Shown in pieces: positions 6,496-15,121 of a stretch of DNA of 36,386 bases. The stretch's first letter is position 1. Every line of letters begins with the position of its first letter. The notes under the pieces are model-generated. The model ran no database searches. It was not told the origin of the DNA and saw only the letters and a list, made by a program, of their open reading frames with translations. Source of the stretch: Acidimicrobiia bacterium (GTDB lineage Bacteria > Actinomycetota > Acidimicrobiia > Spongiisociales > ZC4RG35); NCBI GenBank assembly GCA_025937235.1, contig JAICRU010000026.1:1-36386 (forward strand), in the 5' to 3' direction. The position numbers were made by a program, and so were the translations under genes.

Positions 6496-8569
6496 CTGAA
6501 CTCTCCTGGTTGATGTCGATCTCCGACGCCCTGAGCCACCATGTGTCCATTCCCCAGAGAGCGAGGCTCCGGCGCAAGGCATTCCTGGTCCCGTCGATCA
6601 TGGCCTGGGCGAGGTCCTCGGGTCGCGAGACGACCTCATGGCGTCGGTAGGCCTCGTCCACCGTGTGGTCTCCGATCCCGATTCCTATGACCGTCGTCCC
6701 CCCGGCCTCGACCGCGGTCACGGATCTGGCCAGGGCCTCGAGTGAGCCCCGCGTCATCCCGTCCGCCAGCACCATCAGCACCCTGACCTGGGCACCCAGA
6801 CGGGCCATCCGCTCGGCGGCATGGATGATGTTGAACTCGTCGACGTTGGCGGCCTTCTCGAAGAGGGAGACAGGTGGCGCCGACCTGGGGTCGCGGCGGG
6901 CGAGAGTGGAGGCCATCCTCGGCTCGGCGGCGGTGTAGAACACCCCGGCCAGAGTCGCCTCTGCATCGCGCCACCGCCGCTCGAACGGCTTCACCACGTA
7001 GTGATTCACGGTGGAGGTGAGCCGATCGGCGGCGGCTCCCTGAGTCCGTTTCAGGCCGGCCGTGGCCGCCGAGCGCTTTCTCCGGTACGAGTCCTCGGTG
7101 TCGTCGACGCGCGCGGCAAACCCCCGGTTGAAGAGGGCTACTTCGAAGTCGACCTGTAGCTCGTCGCAGAGTCGGGCCATGGTCCACGCCCCGAGCATGG
7201 CGGCGGACATCGCCCAGGAGCTCCCGCCCCGGCCCGGGCTGAGCATCGAAGCCGAGGCGTCGACGAGCAGGGACACCGCATAGGTCCGACGCGTCCGGGC
7301 GGCCCTCCTCTCGTAGAGACGCTGATAGAGGCCGGCGCCGATGAAGAGGGCAGAGTGGGGTGAGACATCGCCCTGGTCGAAACCGGATCGCAGCCCTCTC
7401 CGCTGATTGGCGACGAAGAGCGGGAACAACTCTCCCGACACCCGGCGCTGGGCGAGCTCCCAACGTCTGGCCTTCTCGGTGAGCGCGGCCAGGCCCTCGC
7501 CCGAGAAACGGGAGAACGACGTTGGGATGGGGCCAACCACCAGCTTCCCGCCCTGACCGGTGGGGAGGAAGACATCGGGTGCCTGGCTGACCCGAAGCAG
7601 CTGGTCGGTCGATTCCTCGTCGGCGACATCGGACGCTCCCTTGCGGTCGGAAGCACCGGAACGTGACTCGGCGGATCTCCTGGTGTCCTGGTAGGACTGG
7701 GCGTCGGTGAGGATGGGCGAAGTCATCCGAACTGCGTCGACGCCCTCCTGTGCCTTCTCGGCGTCGGCCTGCGCCCCATGCTGGCGCTTGGCGTGGGTCG
7801 TATTCGCCTGGACCTCGCTGATGAGGCCGTGGGATCGAGCAATGGCCTCGAGCTCCAGGGCCAGCTGGGCGACGTCCCAGGGGTCATCGGCCTCCGCAGC
7901 CAGCTCGCAGTGATGGGTTGCATCGTCGAGAGCGGCCGTGGCCCTCGCCTCGAATCGTCGTTCCAGCACGTCACGATCCACATACCCGCCCACGAGGAGG
8001 AAGCAGCCCAGGACGAACTGGCTAAGGGCCCCGGAACGGGCAATCGCCTGGCTGAGGGAGGACATGTAGAGGTCGGACAGCACGGATCTGGCTCCCGGGT
8101 AGACCGAGAGGCATTGGAACTCCTGGCGCGCGTCCTCGAGGGAGAAGAAGAGCACCTCTGCCACGGGCTTGTTGGTCCGGTCCAAGGCGGTGAGCAGGTC
8201 GATTTGGGCGCCGGGCGTCACCTCTCCCTCGACCGGCCACCCTGCGGGCAGCTCTCGGGTCTCGTCGAGGTCGGTCGACACCAGATGCATCACCTCGTGG
8301 AGGGCCGATGCGATTGCCACTTCGTCCGGGGTCACCGGAGCGTTGCGGTGATAGGCAGCCTGGAAGATGCGGGGGTCACAGACGACTTCGTCGGCCGAGG
8401 CGGATGGCTCGGAACCGAGTCGCACCCTGAGGTTTGGGTTCTTGGAGAGGGTGCGGGCGAAGCGGGTCACTGCGGGCGCGACCCGCTGATAACGACCCAC
8501 CACGGCCTCTATCGCCTGGTCTTCGGGCCTGATCAGGTCGGTGAGAACGGTTTGGTCGCGTCCGCGCAT
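6488..8569 (-). CDS. VWA protein with N-terminal HExxH metallopeptidase-like domain
   Basis: A 693-residue soluble protein. Residues 60-160 contain HEVMHLVSTD (HExxH at 91-95) and the downstream EDARQE (145-150), the layout of a small gluzincin-type zinc domain as found in CobT-like and VWA-associated predicted peptidases. A polar linker (about 255-330) follows. The C-terminal VWA domain has an intact MIDAS, DASASM with D437, S439, S441, and later VLMVLADGMTRGS. The layout resembles CobT, and with the CobS-like ATPase it forms the classic AAA+/VWA pair; the two genes overlap by 8 nt. MoxR/VWA pairs act as chaperone-like remodellers that insert metals or assemble enzymes. The substrate here is unknown. 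A TTGACA (minus, 8596-8591) upstream lacks a matching -10. Confidence 0.85.
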   Translation of the reverse strand: MRGRDQTVLTDLIRPEDQAIEAVVGRYQRVAPAVTRFARTLSKNPNLRVRLGSEPSASADEVVCDPRIFQAAYHRNAPVTPDEVAIASALHEVMHLVSTDLDETRELPAGWPVEGEVTPGAQIDLLTALDRTNKPVAEVLFFSLEDARQEFQCLSVYPGARSVLSDLYMSSLSQAIARSGALSQFVLGCFLLVGGYVDRDVLERRFEARATAALDDATHHCELAAEADDPWDVAQLALELEAIARSHGLISEVQANTTHAKRQHGAQADAEKAQEGVDAVRMTSPILTDAQSYQDTRRSAESRSGASDRKGASDVADEESTDQLLRVSQAPDVFLPTGQGGKLVVGPIPTSFSRFSGEGLAALTEKARRWELAQRRVSGELFPLFVANQRRGLRSGFDQGDVSPHSALFIGAGLYQRLYERRAARTRRTYAVSLLVDASASMLSPGRGGSSWAMSAAMLGAWTMARLCDELQVDFEVALFNRGFAARVDDTEDSYRRKRSAATAGLKRTQGAAADRLTSTVNHYVVKPFERRWRDAEATLAGVFYTAAEPRMASTLARRDPRSAPPVSLFEKAANVDEFNIIHAAERMARLGAQVRVLMVLADGMTRGSLEALARSVTAVEAGGTTVIGIGIGDHTVDEAYRRHEVVSRPEDLAQAMIDGTRNALRRSLALWGMDTWWLRASEIDINQESSVA

Positions 8570-8640
8570 AGCCCGTCATTGTCTCACAGGTGTCAAACAG
8601 GGCTTTGCGACTTACGTTCTGTGTTTCGCGCCAGGGCCCA

Positions 8641-8646
8641 TACACT
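8641..8646 (+). promoter_or_regulatory. -10 element for a leaderless start
   Basis: TACACT is followed by 6 nt and the GTG at 8653. No ribosome site is present. A weak -35 candidate TTCTGT lies 18 nt upstream (8617-8622). Confidence 0.45.
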
Positions 8647-8652
8647 CCCGAC

Positions 8653-9906
8653 GTGCACTATGACCTGACCACCCTCCCCAACGGGCTCCGTGTCATAAGC
8701 GAGCCCATGCCCTCGCTTCGCTCTGTGGCGCTCGGCTGCTGGATCGACACCGGGACCCGCGACGAGCTACCCAACGAGCACGGCGCATCCCATTTCCTGG
8801 AGCATCTGTTGTTCAAGGGCTCTGAGAAGCTGTCGGCCCGCCAGGTGTCGGAGATCTTCGATTCGATCGGAGCCGAGTCGAACGCCTTCACCTCGAAGGA
8901 GAGCACCTGTTACTGGGCACGTCTCCTCGATCAGGACCTCGGCACGGGTTTCGACGTCTTGTCCGAGATGCTGCAGCGCCCGGCGTTCCGGCAGAACGAG
9001 ATCGACGCGGAACGTCAGGTGGTCATCGAGGAGATCAACATGAACGACGACGATCCAGACGACGTCGCCTTCGAGAACTTCACGACGGCGGTGTTCGTCG
9101 ACCACCCGCTGGAAGCCCCGGTCCTCGGGACTCGCGAATCGATCAGGGGGATGTCGCGAGACGACATCCTGGGCTACTGGAAGAGGCGATACGGCGCCGG
9201 TTCGATGGTGGTGGCGGCAGCTGGATCGGTGGACCACCAGGCTCTGGTCGACATGGTGGCCGAGCGGTTTGGAGACTGGTCCGGGGACAACGTGGAGCAC
9301 GAATTCGGCGAGGCTGCACCGTGGCCCGTGGTGAGGATCACCCGGCGGGAGACCGAACAGGCCCACATCGTCATCGGGGGCAAGGGCCTGACCCGGAGCG
9401 ACGAGAAGCGTTGGGCGTTCGAGGTGCTCAATCATGTCCTGGGCAGTGGGATGTCGTCCCGGCTGTTCCGGGAGATCCGTGAGGAGCGGGGCCTGGCCTA
9501 TGCCGTCTATGGGTTCAAGATGGCCTATGCCGATGCCGGGGCGTGGGGGGTCTACGTCGGGACCACTCCGAGTCAGACGGAAACGGCCATGGATGTGATC
9601 CGGGAAGAGCTCTCCAAGGTCGTCTCCGACGGGATCACCGAAGAGGAGCTCGACCGGGCCAAGGGATCGATGCGTGGCGGGCTCGCCCTGGCCATGGAGG
9701 ATCCGAACAGCCGGATGGTGAGATTGGGACGCGACGAGCTGTCCGGGATGCCACACCTGTCGGTGGACGAGCGGTTGGCCAAGCTTGAGGCGGTGACCCT
9801 CGATGAGGTGAAGTCCATCGCCGCGGAGCTGTTCACCGGACAGCGGATGATTGGTGCGGTCGGGCCCTACGACGAGGGCGACCTGGATGCCTTCCTGGCC
9901 GTTTAA
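8653..9906 (+). CDS. M16 family zinc peptidase (PepR/mitochondrial processing-like)
   Basis: Single-unit M16B-type zinc protease of 417 residues. The inverted zinc motif HFLEH lies at 47-51, with the third ligand in the ERQVVIEEI segment (E126/E127). The C-terminal half carries the RLFREIREERGLAY signature. No signal peptide, so cytoplasmic. Short bacterial M16 proteins usually work as dimers on peptides or partly unfolded proteins. The GTG at 8653 is preferred because the conserved start YDLTTLPNGLRV follows it at once and TACACT sits 6 nt before it; a longer reading to 8590 adds unconserved sequence. The gene's usual neighbours (pnp, dapB, dut) are not in this window, although dapA and RNase J lie 13 kb away. 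Confidence 0.9.
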   Translation: MHYDLTTLPNGLRVISEPMPSLRSVALGCWIDTGTRDELPNEHGASHFLEHLLFKGSEKLSARQVSEIFDSIGAESNAFTSKESTCYWARLLDQDLGTGFDVLSEMLQRPAFRQNEIDAERQVVIEEINMNDDDPDDVAFENFTTAVFVDHPLEAPVLGTRESIRGMSRDDILGYWKRRYGAGSMVVAAAGSVDHQALVDMVAERFGDWSGDNVEHEFGEAAPWPVVRITRRETEQAHIVIGGKGLTRSDEKRWAFEVLNHVLGSGMSSRLFREIREERGLAYAVYGFKMAYADAGAWGVYVGTTPSQTETAMDVIREELSKVVSDGITEEELDRAKGSMRGGLALAMEDPNSRMVRLGRDELSGMPHLSVDERLAKLEAVTLDEVKSIAAELFTGQRMIGAVGPYDEGDLDAFLAV

Positions 9907-10247
9907 CCGCTCTCGATCTCGAAGCTGACCGAGCGCGGCTTCTCACCGAAGTCGATGACCCCCGCGGTGCCGTCGGCGGGTCGCTCCATCACCACCGCAC
10001 CGCCCAGATCGTTCCCGCTCACCGTGACGGGCCAACCCTCGACCCGATAGAGGCTCACCGAGCCGGAGAGGGCGGTCCACAACACGGTTCTGTTGCCCTG
10101 GAGCACCTGGACCAACGAATCGGCACCGTCAACAGGCCTCAGGTCGGCGCCGGGCCCGGCGGATCGGAAGAGTGCGGTTCCACCAACGGACGCTGCCATT
10201 AGCAGGAGGCCAGCGGCGAACGGTGCGAATCGGCGAAGGACGGTCAC
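9903..10247 (-). CDS. Small secreted or membrane-anchored hypothetical protein
   Basis: A 114-residue protein of unknown family from GTG 10247. The N-terminus FAPFAAGLLLMAASVGGTALF (about 7-27) is a signal anchor or signal peptide without a lipobox. The rest is a small, polar, beta-rich looking domain ending FGEKPRSVSFEIESG. It converges with the M16 peptidase gene, sharing 4 nt so that the two TAA stops interlock in GTTTAAC. Codon use matches the surroundings, which supports it as a real gene. No function can be proposed. Confidence 0.6.
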   Translation of the reverse strand: MTVLRRFAPFAAGLLLMAASVGGTALFRSAGPGADLRPVDGADSLVQVLQGNRTVLWTALSGSVSLYRVEGWPVTVSGNDLGGAVVMERPADGTAGVIDFGEKPRSVSFEIESG

Positions 10248-10292
10248 GCCCCATCATTGAAGCCAGATCGCGATCGCTTCCTATCCGATTCG

Positions 10293-10664
10293 TCAGGCCA
10301 ATTCCACTAGCTGCGAAAGGACTAGTCCATAGGCCAGGAAGAAGAGCAACAGGGCCAGGAGCGGCCCCCGGGGGCGGACGCGGCGATTCTGGGAGAAGCG
10401 AGCGACCCCGAACCCGAGCGACACCCACAGGATCAGATCGAGGGGCCAGGCGACTATCACCGAATCGGTGAAGATCCCGAACAGGGCAGACACCGGCCCG
10501 CCGGCGTAGAGCGCGGTGAGGCCGAAGGTCTCGCATAGACCGGTACAGGTCTCCCGGTTGATGGTGGTCAGCCCGATGGCGAAGGACACGGCTCCGAAGC
10601 CGAGCAGGAAGATCGTGGTGAGCGCCGCGTCCCTGCACCCGATCCCATCGTTCTTGCTCGTCAC
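10293..10664 (-). CDS. Small multi-pass membrane protein, unknown function
   Basis: A 123-residue hydrophobic protein with about three membrane segments: LTTIFLLGFGAVSFAIGL, VIVAWPLDLILWVSLGFGVA and LLALLLFFLAYGLVLSQL. Between the first two is a Cys-bearing loop (RETCTGLCETFG) that could form a disulfide outside the membrane. The start is set at GTG 10664 (VTSKNDG): the reading frame continues upstream but into sequence overlapping the divergent gene. No family recognised. TACCAT lies 10 nt upstream of the GTG, a possible -10. It is tandem with the small secreted protein downstream. Confidence 0.55.
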   Translation of the reverse strand: MTSKNDGIGCRDAALTTIFLLGFGAVSFAIGLTTINRETCTGLCETFGLTALYAGGPVSALFGIFTDSVIVAWPLDLILWVSLGFGVARFSQNRRVRPRGPLLALLLFFLAYGLVLSQLVELA

Positions 10665-10716
10665 GTGGCCGGCGATGGTAAGGCCACGCAGAGCCCGTCC
10701 GGCCAGGTAGCTTTGT

Positions 10717-11190
10717 ATGGACCGAACGGACCCTATGGAGCTGAAAGACGTCCTCCTGATCCTCCACATCGCAGGCGCCGGGACATGGCTCGGGGCCAAC
10801 GTCGTGCAGGCCATGGCCCCTTCGCTCGCCGCCAGACAAGGGCCAGCCGCACAAGCAGGTTGGTATCGCGTGGCGGCGAAACTCTCGTCGCGCCTGTACA
10901 TGCCGGCGGCGATCCTCCTGCTTGCCACCGGGATCTGGATGGTTCTCCTCGTCGACGCCTACGGGTTCGGGACGCTGTTCGTGACCATCGGCTTCGCCAT
11001 GGTCCTGATCGGGGCCGTACTCGGGATCCTGGTCTTCGATCGCGGGTCTGAGCGAGCGGCGACTGCCATCGATGGGGGCGACCAGGCCGCGATCCGATCG
11101 GCCACAGGCAGACTTGCCGCCTTCGGCGTGCTCGACACAGCGCTGCTCCTGTTGACGATCACGGCCATGGTCCTCCGTCTCGGGGCGTGA
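10717..11190 (+). CDS. Integral membrane protein, DUF2269/CopD-like
   Basis: A 157-residue protein with four predicted membrane helices, 157 codons from ATG 10717 or 151 from ATG 10735 (MELKDVLL), which I find slightly more natural because the first helix follows directly. The first helix contains LHIAGAGTWLGANVVQ, a pattern typical of DUF2269 and CopD-like heme or copper membrane proteins, with one conserved His. Further helices are MPAAILLLATGIWMVLL, LFVTIGFAMVLIGAVLGIL and FGVLDTALLLLTITAMVL. It overlaps the DUF4015 lipoprotein gene by 4 nt (GTGA) and is probably co-expressed with it. The biochemical role is unknown. Confidence 0.7.
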   Translation: MDRTDPMELKDVLLILHIAGAGTWLGANVVQAMAPSLAARQGPAAQAGWYRVAAKLSSRLYMPAAILLLATGIWMVLLVDAYGFGTLFVTIGFAMVLIGAVLGILVFDRGSERAATAIDGGDQAAIRSATGRLAAFGVLDTALLLLTITAMVLRLGA

Positions 11191-12482
11191 ACCGGAGACG
11201 TGGCCCGGTGGGGGGACGAATCGCTCTGGTCGCAACCTTGGCCCTCGTCGTGGCTGCCTGCAATGGCGACGGGGAAAATGCAGGAACGGGCCCAGAGCAG
11301 GCTGCTCAAGGGATTGCCGGCACCACGATTCCCTTGTTCCAGCTCCTGGGCAAGGTGGTCGACGAGTCGGGTGCCCCAGTGCCCAGGGCAGAGGTGATGG
11401 TAGGGGAGCATGTCGCGCTGACCGCGGCCGACGGCTGGTTCGACCTGATGACCTCCCCCGGTCAGCTGACGGTCGACAAGCCTGCATGGCTGGCCACGGA
11501 AGGGACCTGGGACGGCTCGCCCGCCTTCACCGAGTGGCGCATACAGCCTCGCAAGATCCGGGCCCTCCGGGTCGGCGCGGAGGCAGCAGGCAATGATGAG
11601 CGATTCGCAGCAATTCTCGCGCTCGCCGACGAGACGGCCATCAATGCCCTCGTCTTCGACACGAAGCAGGAGGGCGGCAAGGTCTTCTACGACACGGGTG
11701 TGACAGAAGCCCACGACGCCGGCGCCGTGGTCGATGTCTATGACCCGGCCGAGCGTCTCGCCCAGGCCCGAGAGCACGGTCTATACAACATCACACGGAT
11801 CGTGACCTTCGAAGACTCTTATCGGGCCGCATTTCGCCCCGAGGAGGCATACGACGGGAAGTGGATCAACCCGACCAAGGTCGCATCATGGGAGTACCCG
11901 ATAGCCCTCGCCGAGGAGGCATGCCGGCTCGGCTTCGACGAGGTTCAGTTCGACTATGTCCGGTTTCCGTCCGAGGAGGCGGCCCAGATCAGTGGCCAAC
12001 TGGAGATGACCGAGGAACAGCGCACGTCCACGATCGAGGGATTCCTGGACGCGGCACAGGCCCGGGTCCATGCGGCGGGCTGCGCGATGAGCGCTGATGT
12101 GTTCGCCATCGTGGTGTCCGCTGACAACGACCAGGGAATCGGGCAGCGCCCGGAGGTGCTGACCCAGCACCTCGACGCGTTCAGCCCCATGGTCTATCCC
12201 AGCCATTACTCGCCGGGCTGGCTCGGGTTCGATGACCCCAATGAGCACCCGTACGACGTGACCGAGGACGCCATCCTCGATGCCAAGGAGCGGCTGGAGC
12301 CCGGTGTCGTGCTCCGTCCCTGGCTACAGGCCTTCTGGTGGACCAACGAGCAGATCAAGAGGTCGATCCAGGCCGCCGAGGACCAGGGCGTCGGTTGGAT
12401 CCTGTGGAACGCGGTCAGCAATTTCGACCGGGCCGCGCTGCCCACCGACGAGGAGCTGGCGGCGGCCGTCACTCCCGAGTGA
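11187..12482 (+). CDS. DUF4015 putative glycoside hydrolase lipoprotein
   Basis: A 431-residue exported lipoprotein. A signal peptide ends in a lipobox, LALVVAAC with C25, followed by a short linker and a carboxypeptidase-regulatory-like beta domain (GKVVDESGAPVPRAEV, about 54-90). The rest is the DUF4015 TIM-barrel-type domain, predicted glycoside hydrolase: NALVFDTKQEGG, YNITRIVTFED, GFDEVQFDYVRFPS and FSPMVYPSHY, ending with GVGWILWNA. The acidic residues in the VFD and FDYVRFPS strands are the likely catalytic positions. The start is GTG at 11187, overlapping the membrane protein gene's stop. The substrate is probably an exopolymer or cell-wall glycan outside the membrane; this is inferred from the family. 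Confidence 0.83.
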   Translation: MNRRRGPVGGRIALVATLALVVAACNGDGENAGTGPEQAAQGIAGTTIPLFQLLGKVVDESGAPVPRAEVMVGEHVALTAADGWFDLMTSPGQLTVDKPAWLATEGTWDGSPAFTEWRIQPRKIRALRVGAEAAGNDERFAAILALADETAINALVFDTKQEGGKVFYDTGVTEAHDAGAVVDVYDPAERLAQAREHGLYNITRIVTFEDSYRAAFRPEEAYDGKWINPTKVASWEYPIALAEEACRLGFDEVQFDYVRFPSEEAAQISGQLEMTEEQRTSTIEGFLDAAQARVHAAGCAMSADVFAIVVSADNDQGIGQRPEVLTQHLDAFSPMVYPSHYSPGWLGFDDPNEHPYDVTEDAILDAKERLEPGVVLRPWLQAFWWTNEQIKRSIQAAEDQGVGWILWNAVSNFDRAALPTDEELAAAVTPE

Positions 12483-12488
12483 TCACTC
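12477..12488. repeat. 12-bp palindrome spanning two abutting stop codons
   Basis: GAGTGATCACTC is a perfect palindrome. Its centre TGATCA is the stop of the DUF4015 gene (12480-12482) directly joined to the stop of glpD on the other strand (12485-12483), so the convergent genes have no intergenic base. Confidence 0.5.
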
Positions 12489-14120
12489 GCTTCGGCCGGT
12501 CCTGACGTCCGGGGCACCCATCCTCGCCGCGTCGGCCGTGCTGTCGTCGGGCTGACGCTGCGAGTCGCGCTCGGCTTCGACACGGGCCCGGTAGTGGGCG
12601 ACCTCCCGAAATGCTGCAGCATCATCCCAGCCCAGGATCGGCGCCAGGATCTCGGTCGCCGCGCTGGAAGCCTCGAGTCCCCGGTCGGCCGTCTCTATGG
12701 AGATCCTGGTGCGACGGGTCAGGACGTCGTCCAGATGCAGGGCGCCCTCTTCGAGGGCGGCAAACGCGATCTCGGCCCTCAGATATGGGGCATCCCCCAC
12801 CAGCGGGGCTGCCAATGACGGATCGGAGGCCACCAGGGCGGCGAGCTTCGCCGTCTCGGACCCGTACCGGCGCATCAGGCGGATCGGGTCGGGCAGCCCG
12901 AGTCGAGCGGGATCCTCCATCATCTCCGCCCATCCCCTGGCACCCACCAGCGCGATCTGCTCCGTGGCGGAGGCGGCCACCCGCCCTCCCAGATCGGAGA
13001 CGGCGGCGTCCACGGCATCACGGGCCATGATCCGATAGGTGGTGTACTTCCCACCGGCGACGGAGATCAGACCGGTGTCGGAGACTATGACGGCGTGCTC
13101 GCGGCTCAACATGCTGGTGTCGTCCGACTCGCCGGTGAGTAGGGGTCGGAGCCCGGCGTACACGCCGACGATGTCACCGTGGTCGAGGGGCTCGGAGAGG
13201 ACGGTGTTGACTCGACCGAGGAGGTAGTCGATATCGCTCCGGCAGGCGGCAGGGTGGGCCCGACGGAGCTCCCAAGGTGTGTCGGTGGTTCCGACGATCC
13301 AGTGCCGGTCCCACGGGATCACGAAGAGCACGCTCTTCTCCGTGCGGAGGATCAGTCCGGTGTCGGACCGGATCCGGTCTCTGGGAACGACGATGTGGAT
13401 CCCCTTGGATGCCTCCACGTCCAGACCGCGATCCCCGGCCATCGCTTGGATGTCGTCGCTCCAAACGCCGGTGGCGTTGATCACACGGCGCGCCCTGACC
13501 CGGAATTTCCTGCCGGCCTCGAGGTCGATCGCCTCGGCTCCGTGCACCCGCCCGTCCGCCATGACGAGCCCTGTCGCCCTGACGCTGCTGGCCAGCAGCG
13601 CCCCATGGGCCACTGCGGTCCGCGCCAGCGTCAGAGTGTGCCGTGCGTCGTCCACCAGCGCATCCCAGTACTTCACCGCGCCCACTAGCCCTCGATCACC
13701 GAGCGCTGGTGCGATCTGCAAGGCGGCCGAGCGACTCAGGTGGGCGTGGCGGGGGAGCGGGTTGTCGGCGACGGAGGCCATGAGGTCGTAGATCAAGACA
13801 CCGGCCCCGACATAGAGCCGCTCCCAGAATCGGTGACGAAGCGGGTAGAGAAAGGAGACCGGGCGGGCGAGGTGGGGGCAGACGTGGTTGAGCATCAGGT
13901 TCCGCTCGGCCAAGGCCTCACGGACCAGCGAGAAGTTGCGATGCTCGAGATAGCGGAGCCCACCGTGGAACAGCTTGCTGGAGCGGCTGGACGTCCCGGA
14001 GGAGTAATCCCTCTGCTCGATGAGCGCCACGCTCAACCCGCGAGATGCTGCATCGAGGGCCGCGCCGCATCCGGTCACGCCGCCACCGATCACGACGATA
14101 TCGAGGTCGTCGGTCGCCAT
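12483..14120 (-). CDS. glpD: Glycerol-3-phosphate dehydrogenase, FAD-dependent
   Basis: Oxidises sn-glycerol 3-phosphate to dihydroxyacetone phosphate at the membrane, passing electrons to quinone. The 545 residues from ATG 14120 fit GlpD. The FAD Rossmann motif is VVIGGGVTGCGAALDAASRG near residue 10, followed by the family block SSRSSKLFHGGLRYLE. Further conserved stretches are PWDRHWIVGTTDTPW, YAGLRPLL and VAGGKYTTYRIMARDAVD, and the C-terminal cap domain is present. The ATG is chosen because the FAD motif follows within 8 residues; the frame stays open upstream only through the divergent gene. No glpF or glpK lies nearby, so the gene stands alone. Confidence 0.93.
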   Translation of the reverse strand: MATDDLDIVVIGGGVTGCGAALDAASRGLSVALIEQRDYSSGTSSRSSKLFHGGLRYLEHRNFSLVREALAERNLMLNHVCPHLARPVSFLYPLRHRFWERLYVGAGVLIYDLMASVADNPLPRHAHLSRSAALQIAPALGDRGLVGAVKYWDALVDDARHTLTLARTAVAHGALLASSVRATGLVMADGRVHGAEAIDLEAGRKFRVRARRVINATGVWSDDIQAMAGDRGLDVEASKGIHIVVPRDRIRSDTGLILRTEKSVLFVIPWDRHWIVGTTDTPWELRRAHPAACRSDIDYLLGRVNTVLSEPLDHGDIVGVYAGLRPLLTGESDDTSMLSREHAVIVSDTGLISVAGGKYTTYRIMARDAVDAAVSDLGGRVAASATEQIALVGARGWAEMMEDPARLGLPDPIRLMRRYGSETAKLAALVASDPSLAAPLVGDAPYLRAEIAFAALEEGALHLDDVLTRRTRISIETADRGLEASSAATEILAPILGWDDAAAFREVAHYRARVEAERDSQRQPDDSTADAARMGAPDVRTGRSE

Positions 14121-14183
14121 GCGGTGGATGTGATCCTGGCGCTGGGCCCGGTTGAGGCTGGAGGAGGCCGATTCGGTGTTCCG

Positions 14184-14189
14184 TACCAT
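14184..14189 (+). promoter_or_regulatory. -10 element for a leaderless start
   Basis: TACCAT is followed by 7 nt and the ATG at 14197, which would place the first transcribed base at or beside the start codon. No ribosome site or good -35 is visible. Confidence 0.45.
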
Positions 14190-14196
14190 CGCAGTC

Positions 14197-15102
14197 ATGA
14201 CTGAAGCGATGAAGGTTGGCATACAGCTGCCCGAAGTCGAGCGAGTGGTCGCCTGGCGTGAGATGAGGGAGATCGCGACGACCGCCGAGAACACGGGGTT
14301 CGACTCGATCTGGGTCGGAGATCATCTGCTCTTCCGAGACCCCTCGACCGGGGTGCGTGGGCCCCTCGAGGCTTGGTCGACTCTGGCGGCGCTGGGAGAG
14401 GCGACCGAGCGAGTCCTCATCGGGCCACTCGTGGCTGCCACCTCGTTCCACAGCCCGGCGATGATCGCCAAGAAGGCGGCCACCGTGGACGACATCAGTG
14501 GAGGCCGTCTCATCCTCGGGTTGGGTGCCGGTTGGAACCGCGCCGAATACGACGCCTTCGGGTTCCCGTTCGACAGCCGGGTGTCGAGGTTCGAGGAGGC
14601 CTTCGAGGTGATCCGCACGTTGATCCGAGAGGGCTCGATCGACTTCGAGGGGCGTTTCTACACACATCGTGAGGTGGAGATCCTTCCCCGGGCCCGGAGC
14701 GACATGCCGCTCTTGATCGGCTCGAATGGCGACCGCATGCTGCGAATTGCAGCGCCCCATGTCGACTTGTGGAACAGCTGGTACACCGGTTTCGACAATC
14801 GGCCCGAGGGTCTCGCCCCGCTCAACGAGAGAGTCGACGCAGCTTGCCGGGAGGCGGGGCGGGATCCCGGAGAAATCGCTCGAACGGCTGCGGTGCTGGT
14901 CCAGCTCAGCCGGGGCAAGGGCCGCATTGCCGGCAGTGGCGAGCGACCCGAGGTGGAGCCGATCAGGGGATCGACTCAGGAGATGGCCGAAGCCCTGGCC
15001 CGATTCGGCGAGAAGGGGATCTCCCACCTCCAGATCGTGCTCGACCCCATCGATGCCCCCGCCGTTGCCGAGCTGGCCGAGGTGGTCAACCTGTTGAGAT
15101 GA
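14197..15102 (+). CDS. LLM-class F420-dependent oxidoreductase
   Basis: A 301-residue luciferase-like TIM-barrel protein of the actinobacterial F420-dependent group, which transfers hydride to or from coenzyme F420; the substrate is unknown. Family features include KVGIQLPEVE at the N-terminus, AENTGFDSIWVGDHLLF, the non-prolyl-cis-type turn after VLIGPLVAATSFHSP, GGRLILGLGAGWNRAEYDAFG and DMPLLIGSNGDRMLR. The start ATG 14197 is preferred to an in-frame start at 14152 because of the leaderless-type TACCAT 7 nt upstream and because the family begins just before the first strand. It is divergent from glpD and precedes the VOC and UPF0173 genes on the same strand. Confidence 0.88.
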   Translation: MTEAMKVGIQLPEVERVVAWREMREIATTAENTGFDSIWVGDHLLFRDPSTGVRGPLEAWSTLAALGEATERVLIGPLVAATSFHSPAMIAKKAATVDDISGGRLILGLGAGWNRAEYDAFGFPFDSRVSRFEEAFEVIRTLIREGSIDFEGRFYTHREVEILPRARSDMPLLIGSNGDRMLRIAAPHVDLWNSWYTGFDNRPEGLAPLNERVDAACREAGRDPGEIARTAAVLVQLSRGKGRIAGSGERPEVEPIRGSTQEMAEALARFGEKGISHLQIVLDPIDAPAVAELAEVVNLLR

Positions 15103-15121
15103 TTAGGTTTGGGCACCGCCC

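Noticed and set aside
5506-6582. Longer N-terminus for the CobS-like ATPase from 6582
   Set aside because: It would overlap the VWA gene by about 95 nt; the TTG at 6495 has a well-placed AGGAGAG.
8591-8596. TTGACA on the minus strand before the VWA gene
   Set aside because: A perfect -35 hexamer, but the positions 16-18 nt downstream (GGGCTA, GGCTAT, GCTATG) do not resemble a -10.
8590-8652. Longer N-terminus for the M16 peptidase from 8590
   Set aside because: The extra 21 residues are not family-like and would cover the TACACT -10 element.
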